The notes under the pieces were generated by a model. The model did not search any database. It had not been told where the DNA came from and saw nothing but the letters and a program-made list of their open reading frames with translations. A stretch of DNA of 64,000 nucleotides from Varanus komodoensis (Eukaryota > Chordata > Lepidosauria > Squamata > Varanidae), in assembly GCF_004798865.1 (NCBI RefSeq), contig NW_025336481.1:20541407-20605406 (forward strand). The letters run 5' to 3'. Position numbers and translations under genes: made by a program. Shown here one piece after another: positions 34,331 to 45,175 of the stretch (its first letter is position 1; every line of letters begins with the position of its first letter).

Positions 34331-35239
34331 CTACATTGGTCCAAAACTGTGAAAGTGGGTAAATTAATATTAAAATATGAACCAGACAGATTTCTTCTCC
34401 ATCCTTAGTTTGGCAACTTGGTGATTTGCAGTCATTCATATTCACACCTAAAGAAAGGAAATATGATTGTGATATTTTAGGGAGGATCTTTGGAATCATC
34501 CAACCTGTAAAGCACTACAATTTTGGATAGGATTTTAAAAGATCTATAGGACTTTTTTTCTTCTCTAATGTTGCGGTTTTTGTTTGCTTTTTGTAACATG
34601 GAGTTAAGAATGAAAGAATATCCCAGCTATGTCAACACCCACACACAAAGCTAACATGAATGACTACCTGGGCTTGATTAACTGCCTGTCCGGCTGGAAC
34701 GAAGCCAAGGGGAAAGATCAAACATGGCAAGGAGAGACTTCAGAGCAACTGAGGACAACAGCACCACTCCAGGTGAAGGGATTTTGAATTGCGCTCGCCG
34801 TAGCACCCGTGAGATTGCATGGCTGAAGGGGTGTCTGCCTCCTAATACATGAACACATCAAACGGCTCAGGAAGCAATGCTATCAGAATATCTCCATGGA
34901 GCCACAGAAGCCAGGCAAAATGGACTCTGAAGAAACTTCATGGTGCTTCAGCATGGAAGGGGCTACACACTGGAGGGCCTGATAGAAAGGCTGCTAGATC
35001 AGTGGGCTGAAGGACGTGGAAAAAGGCAAGTCAAACAAAGAAAGGATCATGGGCAGTGGAGATATGCAAATGAAGTCAAAGATGCAAAAGTACTTAAGTA
35101 AAATCTTACATGGGGGCATGAAACAAGATAGACTGCACTATCAGCAGAAAGCGGAGGAACAAAGAATGGAAGATTGCAAGGTGGGAGTTGTGGGCCCAGT
35201 CTTTGTAAACACATTGCTGAAAATTCTGCTGTTCCTTTA
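34331..35239. other. unassigned sequence, no gene accepted
   Basis: About 900 bases without a recognisable repeat. A short frame from 34659 reads MNDYLGLINCLSGWNEAKG, but I know no protein it matches. No splice structure is evident. Confidence 0.35.
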
Positions 35240-35345
35240 AGATGGGCTTCCACGACCTGATGCCCTCCAGATGTTCTGGGCTGCAACTTGCAAAATTCCT
35301 GACCATCAGTTGTGTTGGCTTAGCCTGATGGGGGTTAAACTATGT
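35240..35345. mobile_element. foldback MITE, family A
   Basis: 'cctgatgccctccagatgtt' then 'tgggctgcaacttgca' and 'tcctgaccatcagttgtg' is the left arm and centre of family A. The right arm is truncated after 'agcctgatggggg'. Confidence 0.7.
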
Positions 35346-37144
35346 GGAGCTACTTTAGGTAATGCACAGAATGTGTTTTTTTGTCCATTTGGTTTTCCAT
35401 TGCCACTGCTGAACGGTGATCTGAAAATGTCAAGTGGGGAAAGCGGTCCGGAAGCGTTAGGGTGGAGATGGGGTGGAGTGACTTAGCTGGGGCCAGAGAG
35501 CTAAATTTCCCCTCTAGATTATACTAACCAGCCAAGTCATTGCTGTATTCAATATGTTTGCACTGTTTATGGTTTCCACCTATAAATGTAGAAACTATTC
35601 TATCAGTGAGATGACAAACTCTTGCCGATAGAAATCTTGTGCGCATAGCAGAGGAGAGCAATGGATTGAGAAGGGTTGGGTGTGGGAGAGATTTGGAGAG
35701 CAGGAACACCTACAGGGAACTGAATGCTTCAGGTGCCTTTCTACTTGCCTCTGGGCCAAAGAGGAGGACCTCCTCCTGCCACTCCCCTGTAAGAGGCAAT
35801 TCCAACTGCCAAGTGCCAGAAAAATAAGTGTGGGGCCATTGTTTTTGCTGTTCATTTTTCTAACATGATTTTTGTTTTCAAGGGAATATTTCTATTTCTT
35901 GGCACCATTGGATGAAATTTGCAGGTACCTTCATCCCTTTCAAGGGGATCAAGCCTGGCGCAGTTCAGAAGGATTGCAGGGTTTTCGTGCAAGAGCAGCA
36001 TTGGCATTCCCTCTGTGCAAGCCCACTCCCCATTTTGGGGGGGCAATTGGTATAGAAATAGTACACGTCATAGATGTGCCACCATCAATGTAGGACCCTT
36101 GCAAAGGGCAGGAATGAGAGCATTAAGCTGATCAAAACACCAATGTAAAGCCTATTTTCATAATGAGGCATAGTGTCCATCTCAGGGTTCCATCCTTGCC
36201 ATCCTCCAAAGCACAATGATTGGAGCGCCTGGTAAAATGAACCTACAATTTAAAGGCAGTCCAGGCAGTCCCTGAAGTACTTTACATATGTTTAAACATG
36301 CTGGAGGCATAAAGTCCCTGCATCTCCCACATCTCTAGAACGTGAGTTGTTAATGAAGCCTGATATTGGGGCTAGTTTGGCTCCCACTTCACCCCAAGAG
36401 GCAACAGCACAGGAACAAAGAGGCCAGTTCTGCTTAGGCTTCAGGCTCCATCCAAATCTCATGCATACCTTATTATTCATACTCAGTAGTGGAGATGCAA
36501 ACTAGCCTTGAGCAAATTCTCACCAAAGTCTTGGTCAATACTGTGCGAAGTGGAAATTACAGTACTTTTCTAAGGATTACTGAGGTGAAGATCATAAAGC
36601 ACATGTAGCCTGATCCTAGCCCTTTATACTCAGACGTTTGTCCTGCTGAAGATTCCTGCTCATCAGAGGTGCCTCTACCTAGAGAAGAGGGAATCCCCCA
36701 GATCACTTTATATCCCATGCAGCAATTCACCTGATCCTTTTCATAGCTTGGCAGGTGGTTGGAGAGGTTGCCATTGGCAGCTGATGGTGAGGACAAGGAA
36801 GCCTGTTTTTATCAGCCTGCTGCATTTAGTTAATCTGGATCCAATCCAGACTGAATAGAAAAAAAATTCTGGTATTAGATAGGTGGTAGATAATGTAAAC
36901 TTTGATAAACTGGGCCAGTAGACATGCACAATCTCTAGTTATTCTCTTATGGAGTGTGTTTGAGAAGTTTACATTGTGATTAACAATAGTAGATGACTTC
37001 AGACAGAGTGTGGGGGTCTTGGTACAAGCAGCATTGCCAACTTTTTTTTCCTGAGACAATTGACTGAGCTATAGATGCAGGAATGAGGTTTTGCTGATGG
37101 CCAGGGTAAAGTATATGAGGAATCTATGGGAAAGCCTACAGGCC
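35346..37144. other. unassigned sequence, no gene seen
   Basis: About 1.8 kb with no nameable element; open frames up to 86 codons only. Confidence 0.4.
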
Positions 37145-37200
37145 AGTGCATGGTTGAGCACATGGTTTGCATGAGAAGATCCCTGATTTGCAGCAGGGAT
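37145..37200 (+). repeat. tRNA-derived SINE head fragment
   Basis: 'catggttgagcacatggttt' and 'gcatgagaagatccctga' resemble the head of the SINE at 10421; the body is missing. Confidence 0.5.
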
Positions 37201-38759
37201 GGAAAAGAAAAGAACCTGAAGCCAAAAGATCATGTGCCAGGAGCTCAAATATGTGGTTGCCACTGACCCCTGGCTCTCCCCTGCTTCTGGAGAAGGGAGG
37301 GGCCTTGTCTGATATCAGGCTAAGCTCCAGAGCAATTTGGAAGCCAATAAAACTCACTGTGATTCATGGAGAGGCCTCAGTCTTTTTCCAGTTCCAGATG
37401 CAGGAAAGGGACTCGACTCTGCAATCCTATGGAGCTTTTAAGGACTTTGGCTGTACCTAGTGAGTTTACCGAGCATCAGGGCAAGATGAGCCCTTGCAAG
37501 TCTTTCACTCTGCACTGGCGCAGGCATGCACAAATCTTGTTGAAACTGAGGAGCTGGTGAGAACACATGTAGAAAGGTCTCAGACTGAGAGCTGGGAGAG
37601 CCACTGCCAGTTGGAGCATGATCAGCATGAGACAACTTCACACATATATACTGTATAACATGCTGTCCTCTAGATGGGACTGAGAAGGAATTTATAGGAG
37701 GGAAAGGAAGAGAATGAAAAGCACAAGCATTGTAAGTATCTGAAAGCAGAAAACATGTTTGAAAAAGAGTTAGTGAAGTTTCACTGGCAAGCTGCACTAA
37801 TAAAATAACAAAATACAGACAAGCCTAGACATTCTGGATGTTCAGTCCGGACCATGGGTTTCAGCAGCCTCTGGAAATGGCTGTCAGTCCTAGAGATCTG
37901 TGTGGTGTAAGTTATGCACAGACCTACATCAAAAAGTGATGGACACAGCTGTTGCTGCCAAACACAGTTTCAGCTGCATTTGCTGATGATCGCTTCCTCC
38001 GTGTCTCTCGGGAGGAATTTCAGAATGTACAATGGAATCAGAAGCCATGAGTGGCGGGGAGGGGGTGGACTTCCTGAATGTTAACTCTCTTCCTCTTTAT
38101 CATCCATTTGACAGGGCCCATCCCAGGCTAACTTGCTTTAGGTTGGATTACTGATGGCAGATCTGTAATTTAAAATACTACCCTATACACAGGGGGGATA
38201 TTATTTTAAACACAATGCCTACCCTGACATGTTTCACACAGTGGTTCACTTTTTCCCTGGCTGCTTCTATGGGGCTTTGTGCCTCCACCACCATCTCCTC
38301 TTTTCCCTATGGTGGTGAAACCGATTTTCTATTTCACTACCGAGAAGCAGTGAAGGCACGCCCCTGCCTCCTGGCCCCCTAAACCTGGGGAAGGAGAAGA
38401 AAATGTCCACATCTGGAGATCATCTACATTTGGAGGATCTCGTTTGACATTCCTTCCTTTGAACTCCAATCCACAGAGTGCCTCACCATAGAACTTTTTG
38501 AATACTAGATTGTGAAAAGAGTTTGATGAGGGGGAGACCCTGAGAATTGCCTGCAACAGAACTGGCCATTGAGGATCAGAACTAAGCACTGCAGGAACAG
38601 TGCGGCGGCTTGGCAGAGAGGCTTCTTCACTATGGACATGAGAGGGTTTGAAGTTTTTATTTTGTTGTTTGTTTGTTATGGGTTTACACAGTTCATGCAT
38701 AAACTGTGGAGCAAGACATGGACCCAAGTGCAATTCATGGTTTGAAATCTGCACATTCC
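37201..38759. other. mostly unassigned; small SINE remnant near 37590
   Basis: 'gctgggagagccactgccag' near 37590-37610 matches the body of the tRNA SINE. Otherwise no element is recognised over about 1.5 kb. Confidence 0.4.
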
Positions 38760-39480
38760 TGAGCCTGCTTGGCTAATGGGTGTACAGTGAGCAATGGGGG
38801 GGCTGAGGGCAGTGGAGACTGAAAGCTAGAAGCAACCCCTTCCATGGCTTCATGGTGTTCCCGCACCAGCCATGGTAAAATGGTGATCCTGGGTATGGAG
38901 AAGCCACAGTGTGCTTCACTGTGGAGGCCGAAAGGGCTGCCCTGCCCTTGCCTGCAGCTGTGGCAGCAGCCATGGTGGGGCTGAGAGGAGTGTGTCCCTC
39001 CCCAAGAAGAATCCCAGCCACAGACACCACCCCCTCCACCTTCAGTTGGTAGGTGCCAAATCAGCCAAGGGCAGGAGGGTGAGCTGGTGTTTGCCCCACA
39101 CCCTGCCCCGAGTCCTGAGCTGGGCTTGGAAGGTGGTGTGGGCACAGCCCTGGTGGCACAGCCACCTATCCCCATGCCGCCTCCTTGAGAAGGCAGAAGC
39201 ACCCAGGGTGGGGGCAGACAAGGGGAGGCGTGCCTCCTCTCCCCCATACTGGCCAGTGCAATGGGGAGAGGGGTGAAGGGGGCAGAGGTGTCTCCTCCCT
39301 TCCTGATTGCCCAATTTGCCAGATGAGGAGGACAACCTGCTCCCACTGGCCATCCAAGGCCAGTGCCGAATGCCTCACACCTCTCCCTCAGCTGGTGGGA
39401 CTTAGAGGCCAGTGCCAGGTGGCTTGTCCCTCCCCCCACCCAAGCCCAGGGAGCCAGCACTCACCTGAGCAACAAGGAGG
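38760..39480. other. GC-rich segment, open in several frames, not accepted as a gene
   Basis: Composition rises sharply over about 700 bases and long frames appear on both strands: 241 codons minus at 38735-39460 and 121-131 codons plus. The minus-strand product is rich in Gly, Ser, Pro, His and Cys, with no domain, which is what GC-rich DNA gives by chance. CpG is scarce, so it is not a typical CpG island. It may be the interior of an unrecognised dispersed element: palindromic 'aacccatggttaattaac' text follows at about 39521. Confidence 0.4.
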
Positions 39481-39934
39481 GACTGTGCAAAGCCAGTCAG
39501 TTTGGCAACCGATGGTCAACAACCCATGGTTAATTAACCTATGGTTAACCGTTACATGTGGAGCAGGTGGAGAACATTAATTAAACAAAACATGGACAAG
39601 TAAGCATAGAAGAATTGGGCTGTGATTCTGCAGCCAGTTTCCTGCGCGTGGAAACATATGGGGTTGCACTGCTAGAGAGATGTTGTTTTTAATCTTGTGG
39701 TAAGATTACTAGCTACATATGAGCCATTGGCACCCAGTTCATCCTCACTTCGACATAAAATGCTCTAAATAAAGAATTTGAAATATTTCAATAAAGAATC
39801 GATAGAGCTCTATAGACATCATGAAGACTGAATGGAAAATAATTCCAGTGGTGGTCCACATTCTTTCTATGTATGTCTATGTGTGTTTGTGTTTACTGGT
39901 CTGTCCTTCAGCATAAAAACATTTCCAGGACAAT
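39481..39934. other. unassigned sequence
   Basis: Contains the self-complementary 'ccatggttaattaacctatgg' (in part) near 39524. No complete element. Confidence 0.35.
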
Positions 39935-40480
39935 TTACTCCGCAAAATCAAGCCAAAAGAACAGATAACAGATAAAAATAATAAACCAATGAATAAGCAG
40001 CAGACTAAAACTGGAGTTAAACAATTCAACCACAGATTGTGTTTTTAAACACTGAAAAGCTGGGAGAATTTATTCATATTGTATTTATAGGAAATATTTC
40101 CATATCACCTATCATTAATGAATTTCAGGTCAGTATTTCAAATTCAATTCAAACAGAATTAAAACTGAAATAAAAGATCCACAATAAAGCAAAAAGGGAA
40201 AGGTTTTCTCCTTCAAGGAGAACATTCCAGAAACAAGGCACCTGTTGCCCTCATCCTCATTCACATGGACACGTAATGTAGATGTGTACAGTGTGGGACT
40301 AAAGGGGCCTTAAGCCCCTTAGGAACAGGCTTGGGAACACTGTAACTACTAGAAGGGAGAGTGCAGAATACTCTCTGCCCTACTTTGTATATAGGGCATG
40401 GAGTCAAAGTTAATGAAATAAAGGTCACAGTTTTCTGTTCTGCAGCATGCTCTGGATATTTCAAGGGGAAAGGATGCCAA
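39935..40480. repeat. L2-like interspersed repeat, decayed
   Basis: An A-rich run with 'gataaaaataataaaccaatg', then 'aaggagaacattccagaaac' and 'ttaagccccttaggaac' follow the order of the family at 1780, 15650 and 42120. Boundaries are approximate. Confidence 0.45.
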
Positions 40481-41169
40481 TATGCGCTGTACTTTTTGGA
40501 ACACAATCCTTAAAATAAAAGTACTTGGAAAATGCAGGACATCTGCCCACCATATCATATTGCATGGCTAGGGATTCTTACAGGCAGGCTAGATGGGGTG
40601 TAAAATATCACATTTAGGCAAACCTGAGCTCTCAGATATTGAATAGCTGCCCTGCCTGCAAGCTGCCGCAGCTCACCTTGCTAACTTGGGTGTGACAAGA
40701 ATGTGCACTCTTAGTCTATTACTACTAGAAGTTTACATTCTTGTGCTTTTGTTGCAAATTGTTTGAGCTTTGTGCAGAAAGAATACTCTGACAAATAAAC
40801 TTTCATAAAAGATGCAAAGATTCCAACACTCTTTCCCCTTGATGGAGATTAGCTTTACTTCCTGTTTTCATGCCAAAAGTGTAATCTGCAATCCAAACAA
40901 TTTAGTAGATACCCCTGCAATGCCTAAAACATCTATTTGGCAGCAATATTCCTTATTAGTGAGTGGAACTGGCTTTACTTGGATCAGAAAAGTCCTGATG
41001 CTGCACTTTGATACAGTGAAGAATTCAAGCAGTTGTGCAGCTGTCAGGGTAGCACACATGATGCCCACCCTGCTTGAATGAAACCTCCAGATGTGTTAAA
41101 CTCACAACATCCCTGCCAATGCAGGAGACCAGGCCTGGGGAAATCCTTCTCAAACCACTATCTCACATA
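40481..41169. other. unassigned sequence
   Basis: No element recognised. Confidence 0.4.
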
Positions 41170-41450
41170 TTTGACCCTTGGGCTGTCATAGCAGGCAAGT
41201 GGCCATTTTTAAATATCCAAGCCACATCATGTCATGTGAAGCAGGTGATGTGGTTTTTAGTGTGGTTAACAAACCACCCAGAACCCACAAGCTATTTTAG
41301 GGCTACGGGTAATTTGTTAACCACATCAACAATCCACCCTCATTAGGTTCCTTGAATATGACATGCGTCCAGGCTTGGATAATTAAAAGTTGGTTGACAT
41401 GTGCCACAGCCCATGGCTTATTTAAGTCACCCTGGGGTGTTATGATTATG
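41170..41450. repeat. possible decayed DNA element with GGTTAACAAACCAC words
   Basis: 'gtgtggttaacaaaccaccc' and 'aatttgttaaccacatcaac' are inverted relative to each other, and the region resembles the foldback-type sequence at 54617. Ends are not defined; low certainty. Confidence 0.35.
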
Positions 41451-42119
41451 CAAACCAGGGCATTGCTCTTTTTAACTCTTTTGATGCTTCTTAAAACCAT
41501 GGGAAACACACTCAAGATGTCAGTCCTAACCAAGCCCTTTCTGGGGCCCTCTGTGTTGATGTTGGCAATGAACAAGACCATTATTCTTGGCATGCTTTCT
41601 AAGGTCAGGCAGATATGGGCTCATCAGACAGAGAGGGACTCTGGGAACCATAATCCTCAGGCACTGGAATGGAAGAAGCACAGGGGCTTATCTTAAGGGA
41701 CCCTTCCCAGGTGTTCAGAAGGATATTGAGAATGGTCAGGATTTACAACTATAGGAAGGAAGCATAGGAAAAGAACTCCTACAGCCAGCCGAAGCTGGTA
41801 CAACTCTTATGCAGCTGTGAGAGCTGCACAGGTCCTGCCCACCCCTTCTGAGTATAGCCTGCTGGCACCCTGAGCCACAGCCCTGCAGCACCACCTGGTA
41901 GCCCCTGAGGGAGGGCTCTGCCCACTTCATCCTCTGAGGAGGGCTGTCCCACAGCAGCCAGGGGGGCAGGCATCTGGGCACCTGGAGGGGCACTGCATGC
42001 AATGCTGCTTGGGATGCCACGGAGATTTCTGGGTGCATACTTTGGCTCATAGGAGGGTCTCACTGTAGGATTACTTGTCCACAAGTACAGATGGATCGAT
42101 TAGCATTTGCATGCATGCA
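41451..42119. other. unassigned, GC-leaning sequence
   Basis: Includes overlapping ~100-codon minus-strand frames (41736-42084) without domains. No transposon recognised. Confidence 0.35.
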
Positions 42120-42600
42120 ATTAATTTTATTTGCAACCCCTCTAAAAAGGACACTCAAGGCAGCTTACAAAACCAATAAAATGGATTAAAACAATACATT
42201 GACATCCAATAAAAATATAATACTTACAGATGAATATATGAGCAGGGCCCACTGGAGCCAGGGGGTGAGACTAGATGACCCAGGAGACGCTTTCTGACTC
42301 GCTCTGTTTGTATGTTTCTAAATTATTAAAACCAAACTCAACCCACCAGTACCACTGAGAGATAAAAGGCCTTCTTAAACAAAGCAGTCTCTGCCAGCTG
42401 GCAGAAGCGTGAAGGAGAGGGAGCAAGCATAGCCTCCCTTGGGAGGGAATTCTACACCCTAGAGGCAGCCACCAAAAAGGATCTCTCTTGGGTCAGCAAC
42501 AAATGCTCCCTGAAGGTGGAAGTGATCTTGAAAGAAGAGCCTCCCAGAAGGTCTTGGGAACGGGATTCTCATATTAATGTGGACAGCGGCTGAGGTTTTT
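42120..42600. repeat. L2-like interspersed repeat split by a CR1 3' end
   Basis: Left part: 'tttgcaacccctctaaaaag', 'ctcaaggcagcttacaaaac' and an A-rich run. Right part from about 42322: 'gccttcttaaacaaagcag', 'gcctcccttgggagggaatt', 'accaaaaaggatctctct'. The segment 42235-42321 between them is a CR1 3' terminus, so this is an older repeat with a younger LINE fragment inside it. Confidence 0.6.
42235..42321 (+). mobile_element. CR1 LINE 3' end, nested
   Basis: 'ggtgagactagatgaccc' , 'ttctgactcgctctgtttg' and 'tatgtttcta' form a CR1 3' terminus of the same subfamily as 18858, 48408 and 63108. Only the last ~90 bases are present. Confidence 0.8.
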
Positions 42601-42784
42601 CATTTCTTATAAACACAGACAAACTAGTGCTAGACCTTCATTTGGACAAGTGAGAAATGGATCTCTCCTTCCTCTCCCATCTTTTCCTCCTCTTCAAACC
42701 CTGTGTGCCCCATAAACCAAGAGGGATTCTGCTGATTTGCCCAAATTGCCAGTGGTGCTGTGGTGGGCACTGTGCAGGAATGGG
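42601..42784. other. unassigned sequence
   Basis: Nothing recognised. Confidence 0.35.
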
Positions 42785-42884
42785 GGGCTGGGAGATCCAG
42801 GTTTTTTGCCCCTGCTCAGCTATGAAGCTCACTGGGTATCTTTGGGCCAGTCACTCACTCCCAGCCTAAGTACCCCACAGTGCA
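42785..42884 (+). repeat. MIR-like tRNA SINE, 5' part
   Basis: 'gggagatccaggttttttgc' (box B region), 'cagctatgaagctcactggg' and 'gggccagtcactcactccca' match the plus orientation of the SINE at 33953. It is cut off where the RTE fragment begins. Confidence 0.75.
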
Positions 42885-43440
42885 TGGTGACCCTATGAAT
42901 GAAGGCCCTCCAAAACTTCCTGTCCTTGACTGCTCTGCTCAACCTCGTAGACTCAAGGCTGTGGCTTCCTTTATGGAGCTGAGCCATCCCCTATTTGCTC
43001 TTCTTCTCCTGCCTCCAACTTTCCCTAGCAGTATTGCCTTCTCCAGAGAGCCTTGCCTTCTCATGATGTCCCAGAAGTACAACAGCCTCAGGTGCATAAT
43101 CTTTCCTTCCAGGGCAAGTTCTGGCTTGATTTGATCTTGGACCCATTTGTTCGTCAGCCCAGGGTATTTACAAATCTTTCTTCTAGCACCATGTTTCAAT
43201 CACATTTGTTTCCTCACATTTTTTTCCTCTCAGCTTTCTTTACTGAGTATCTTTCACTCCCATCCATAGTGATTGAGAATACCAAAGTGTAGATGATCTT
43301 GGCCTTGTTCTCCAATGAAACATCCTTACACTTGATGAACTTTCCTAGCTTCTTCACTGCTGCCCTTCCAAGTCTCTTTCTTCTAATTTTCTGGCTACAA
43401 TCTCCCTTTGAATTGATGAGTGAGCCAAGGTAATTTTGTA
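42885..43440 (-). mobile_element. RTE-clade LINE C-terminal fragment (distinct from BovB copy)
   Basis: The minus strand encodes a decayed start near SVKKAERKK, then TNKWVQDQIKPELALEGKIM, LRLLYFWDIMRRQGSLEKAI, LLGKVGGRRRR and SIKEATALSLRG. This is the RTE-type C-terminal region with the YFxxIMRRxxSLEKxxxLGKxxGxRxRG signature. Compared with the fragment at 24089-24530 (YFGHLMRRKDSLEKSLMLGT), the intervening residues differ enough to suggest another RTE lineage. Frameshifts separate the start from the readable 86-codon part (42939-43199). Confidence 0.85.
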
Positions 43441-44429
43441 TGTTTTTAATTCTGTATTTTGTATTGCATTTTAATGTATTTTATGTGATTTTGTAAATCT
43501 TATGACGATGAAGAAGATTGTCCAGTCCAGCTCTCCTCCCAGTGCTGTCTGCCATTCAGGCTGCAGAAACCTACGCTAAGTAGGCAACTATGCTTCCAAA
43601 TTCATTCCTCTAGCTTTTAATATCACATGCCAGAAAGCCAAGACTGCACCTGCCTCAAGGGATTGCATGAGTAGTTGCCACTGTTACTGTTAATCTGTCT
43701 TGGTATTCCTCACTTGCCCCAGGGGTCAGCAGGGTGTGTTTCTGTTGGTGCTAGTCAAGAAGGAAGCTGGGATGGGGCGGAGGCAAATACCTGCCTCTTT
43801 CACAATATATTTTAACAACAGTAACCCTCTCTGGAACTCCCTGCCCAGAAAATAATCTCTCCAGCTTGAACAAACAGTCAAAGGTGCTCCCACAGATAAG
43901 AGTCAGTACAAGAAATCCCTGACTTGATGTGAACTTTCAAGACACATCATTGGCACAGCTGAACACTTCAGCACGAGGTTTGTGAACAGGAGGGGATAAG
44001 CTGGCAAATACAAATCCAGCAGTTTTCAAAGAAAAGGTACTGAACTTGAAGAAAACCTTACAGAAAAGTTTGACTATAGACTATTGAGCTACAAACCAAA
44101 AACAGTCATATCATCATGAAAAAGTGAGAAGCAATCACTTTGGGCAGCAGATTCAAGCATAGTTGCCATGTTCTTTGACTCTTCTCTACATCTGAGCATC
44201 TGTAGAATAACATAATACATTCCATGCCAAAGCAAGTGACATGCCATTCTGAGACCAGGTGTGCAAAACTGTCTTCCAAGTCTAACTTTGCTATTCTTTC
44301 CAAAGGTACCTAAGAAAAATAGTCTCTTCTGTTGCCCTTGAGTCTGCCTGTATGTGCAGCATTTGCAGGGGTACAGTTTTGGTGCAGATTCACCCCAAGG
44401 AGGCTGTATATCCAGGCACCAGGAATTAC
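43441..44429. other. unassigned sequence, short L2-like tail at left
   Basis: 43441-43500 is AT-rich ('ttttaattctgtattttgta', 'gtattttatgtgattttgta') and looks like an L2-like 3' tail. The rest is unassigned. The 194-codon minus frame at 44089-44673 runs into the tandem array and is not accepted. Confidence 0.4.
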
Positions 44430-45175
44430 AGTAGTTTGGGGAGACAAAGTGAGTAGTCCACAAGAACATCCTGAATTCCAGCCTTGGGGATGCAGTTGGA
44501 ATGCATAGGAATTGTAGGCTCACGTTAGAGTTAAGTATAAGGTTCAGGTTTGAGTTTGGGTTGGAGCTAGGAAACCCTGAGCCCAGGACCTTGTACAAGA
44601 ACCTGGAATTAGGCCTTGATTGGGCAGAAAGACAGTGGTCCTCAAGAAGATGGAGAGTGTGACCTTTGGACATGCAATTTGAATGTAAAGGGATTGTACC
44701 TGCTTACTAGGACTAAGGTTAAGCTTCAGATTAGGGCCCAGATTTGGAAAATATGGGTCTCTGTGCATCACTAGGGGACTGGAACTAGCTTTGATTGGAC
44801 AAAAACTCCCTGAGTGCTGCTTTTAGATATGCTGTGGGATTGTAGTTGTGTGTGAGGATTAGAGATAAATACCAGGCTTTTAACAGCTTGGGTCTCTGTG
44901 CATGCTCATGGTTCTAGANNNNNNNNNNNNNNNNNNNNNNNNNNNNNNNNNNNNNNNNNNNNNNNNNNNNNNNNNNNNNNNNNNNNNNNNNNNNNNNNNN
45001 NNNNNNNNNNNNNNNNNNTCTAGATGAACTACATTGGGAAGACAAAGTGAGAGGCTACCGGGAACATCCTGAGAACTGACTCTGAACATGCTTTCAAAAT
45101 ATATAAATATTAGAATTGTACCATAGGGTACGGCATAAGCATCAGGTTAGGTTAAAGGTTAGGGAAATCTGCACA
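44430..45175 (+). repeat. degenerate tandem array, period about 175-185 bases, spanning the gap
   Basis: Recurring landmarks appear in the same order in successive units: 'ttggggagacaaagtgag' (44436), 'ttgggcagaaagacagtgg' (44620), 'ttggacaaaaactccctgag' (44795) and, after the gap, 'ttgggaagacaaagtgag' (45034). Each unit also has 'gggattgta / ggaattgta' and a 'ggttaagcttcag / ggttcaggttt / catcaggttaggtt' segment. Unit starts are 184 and 175 bases apart. Identity is modest, so the array is old. It is not obviously related to the ~178-bp array at 52639. Confidence 0.75.
44919..45018. other. assembly gap (100 N)
   Basis: Exactly 100 undetermined bases, a conventional placeholder length. The left contig ends in TCTAGA and the right contig starts with TCTAGA, so the true gap may be zero or negative. 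Confidence 0.99.

Noticed and set aside
38735-39460. 241-codon minus-strand frame as a gene
   Set aside because: GC-driven open frame with biased Gly/Ser/Pro/His content, open in several frames at once, no domain or splice context.
44089-44673. 194-codon minus-strand frame
   Set aside because: Runs into the degenerate tandem array; no domain.
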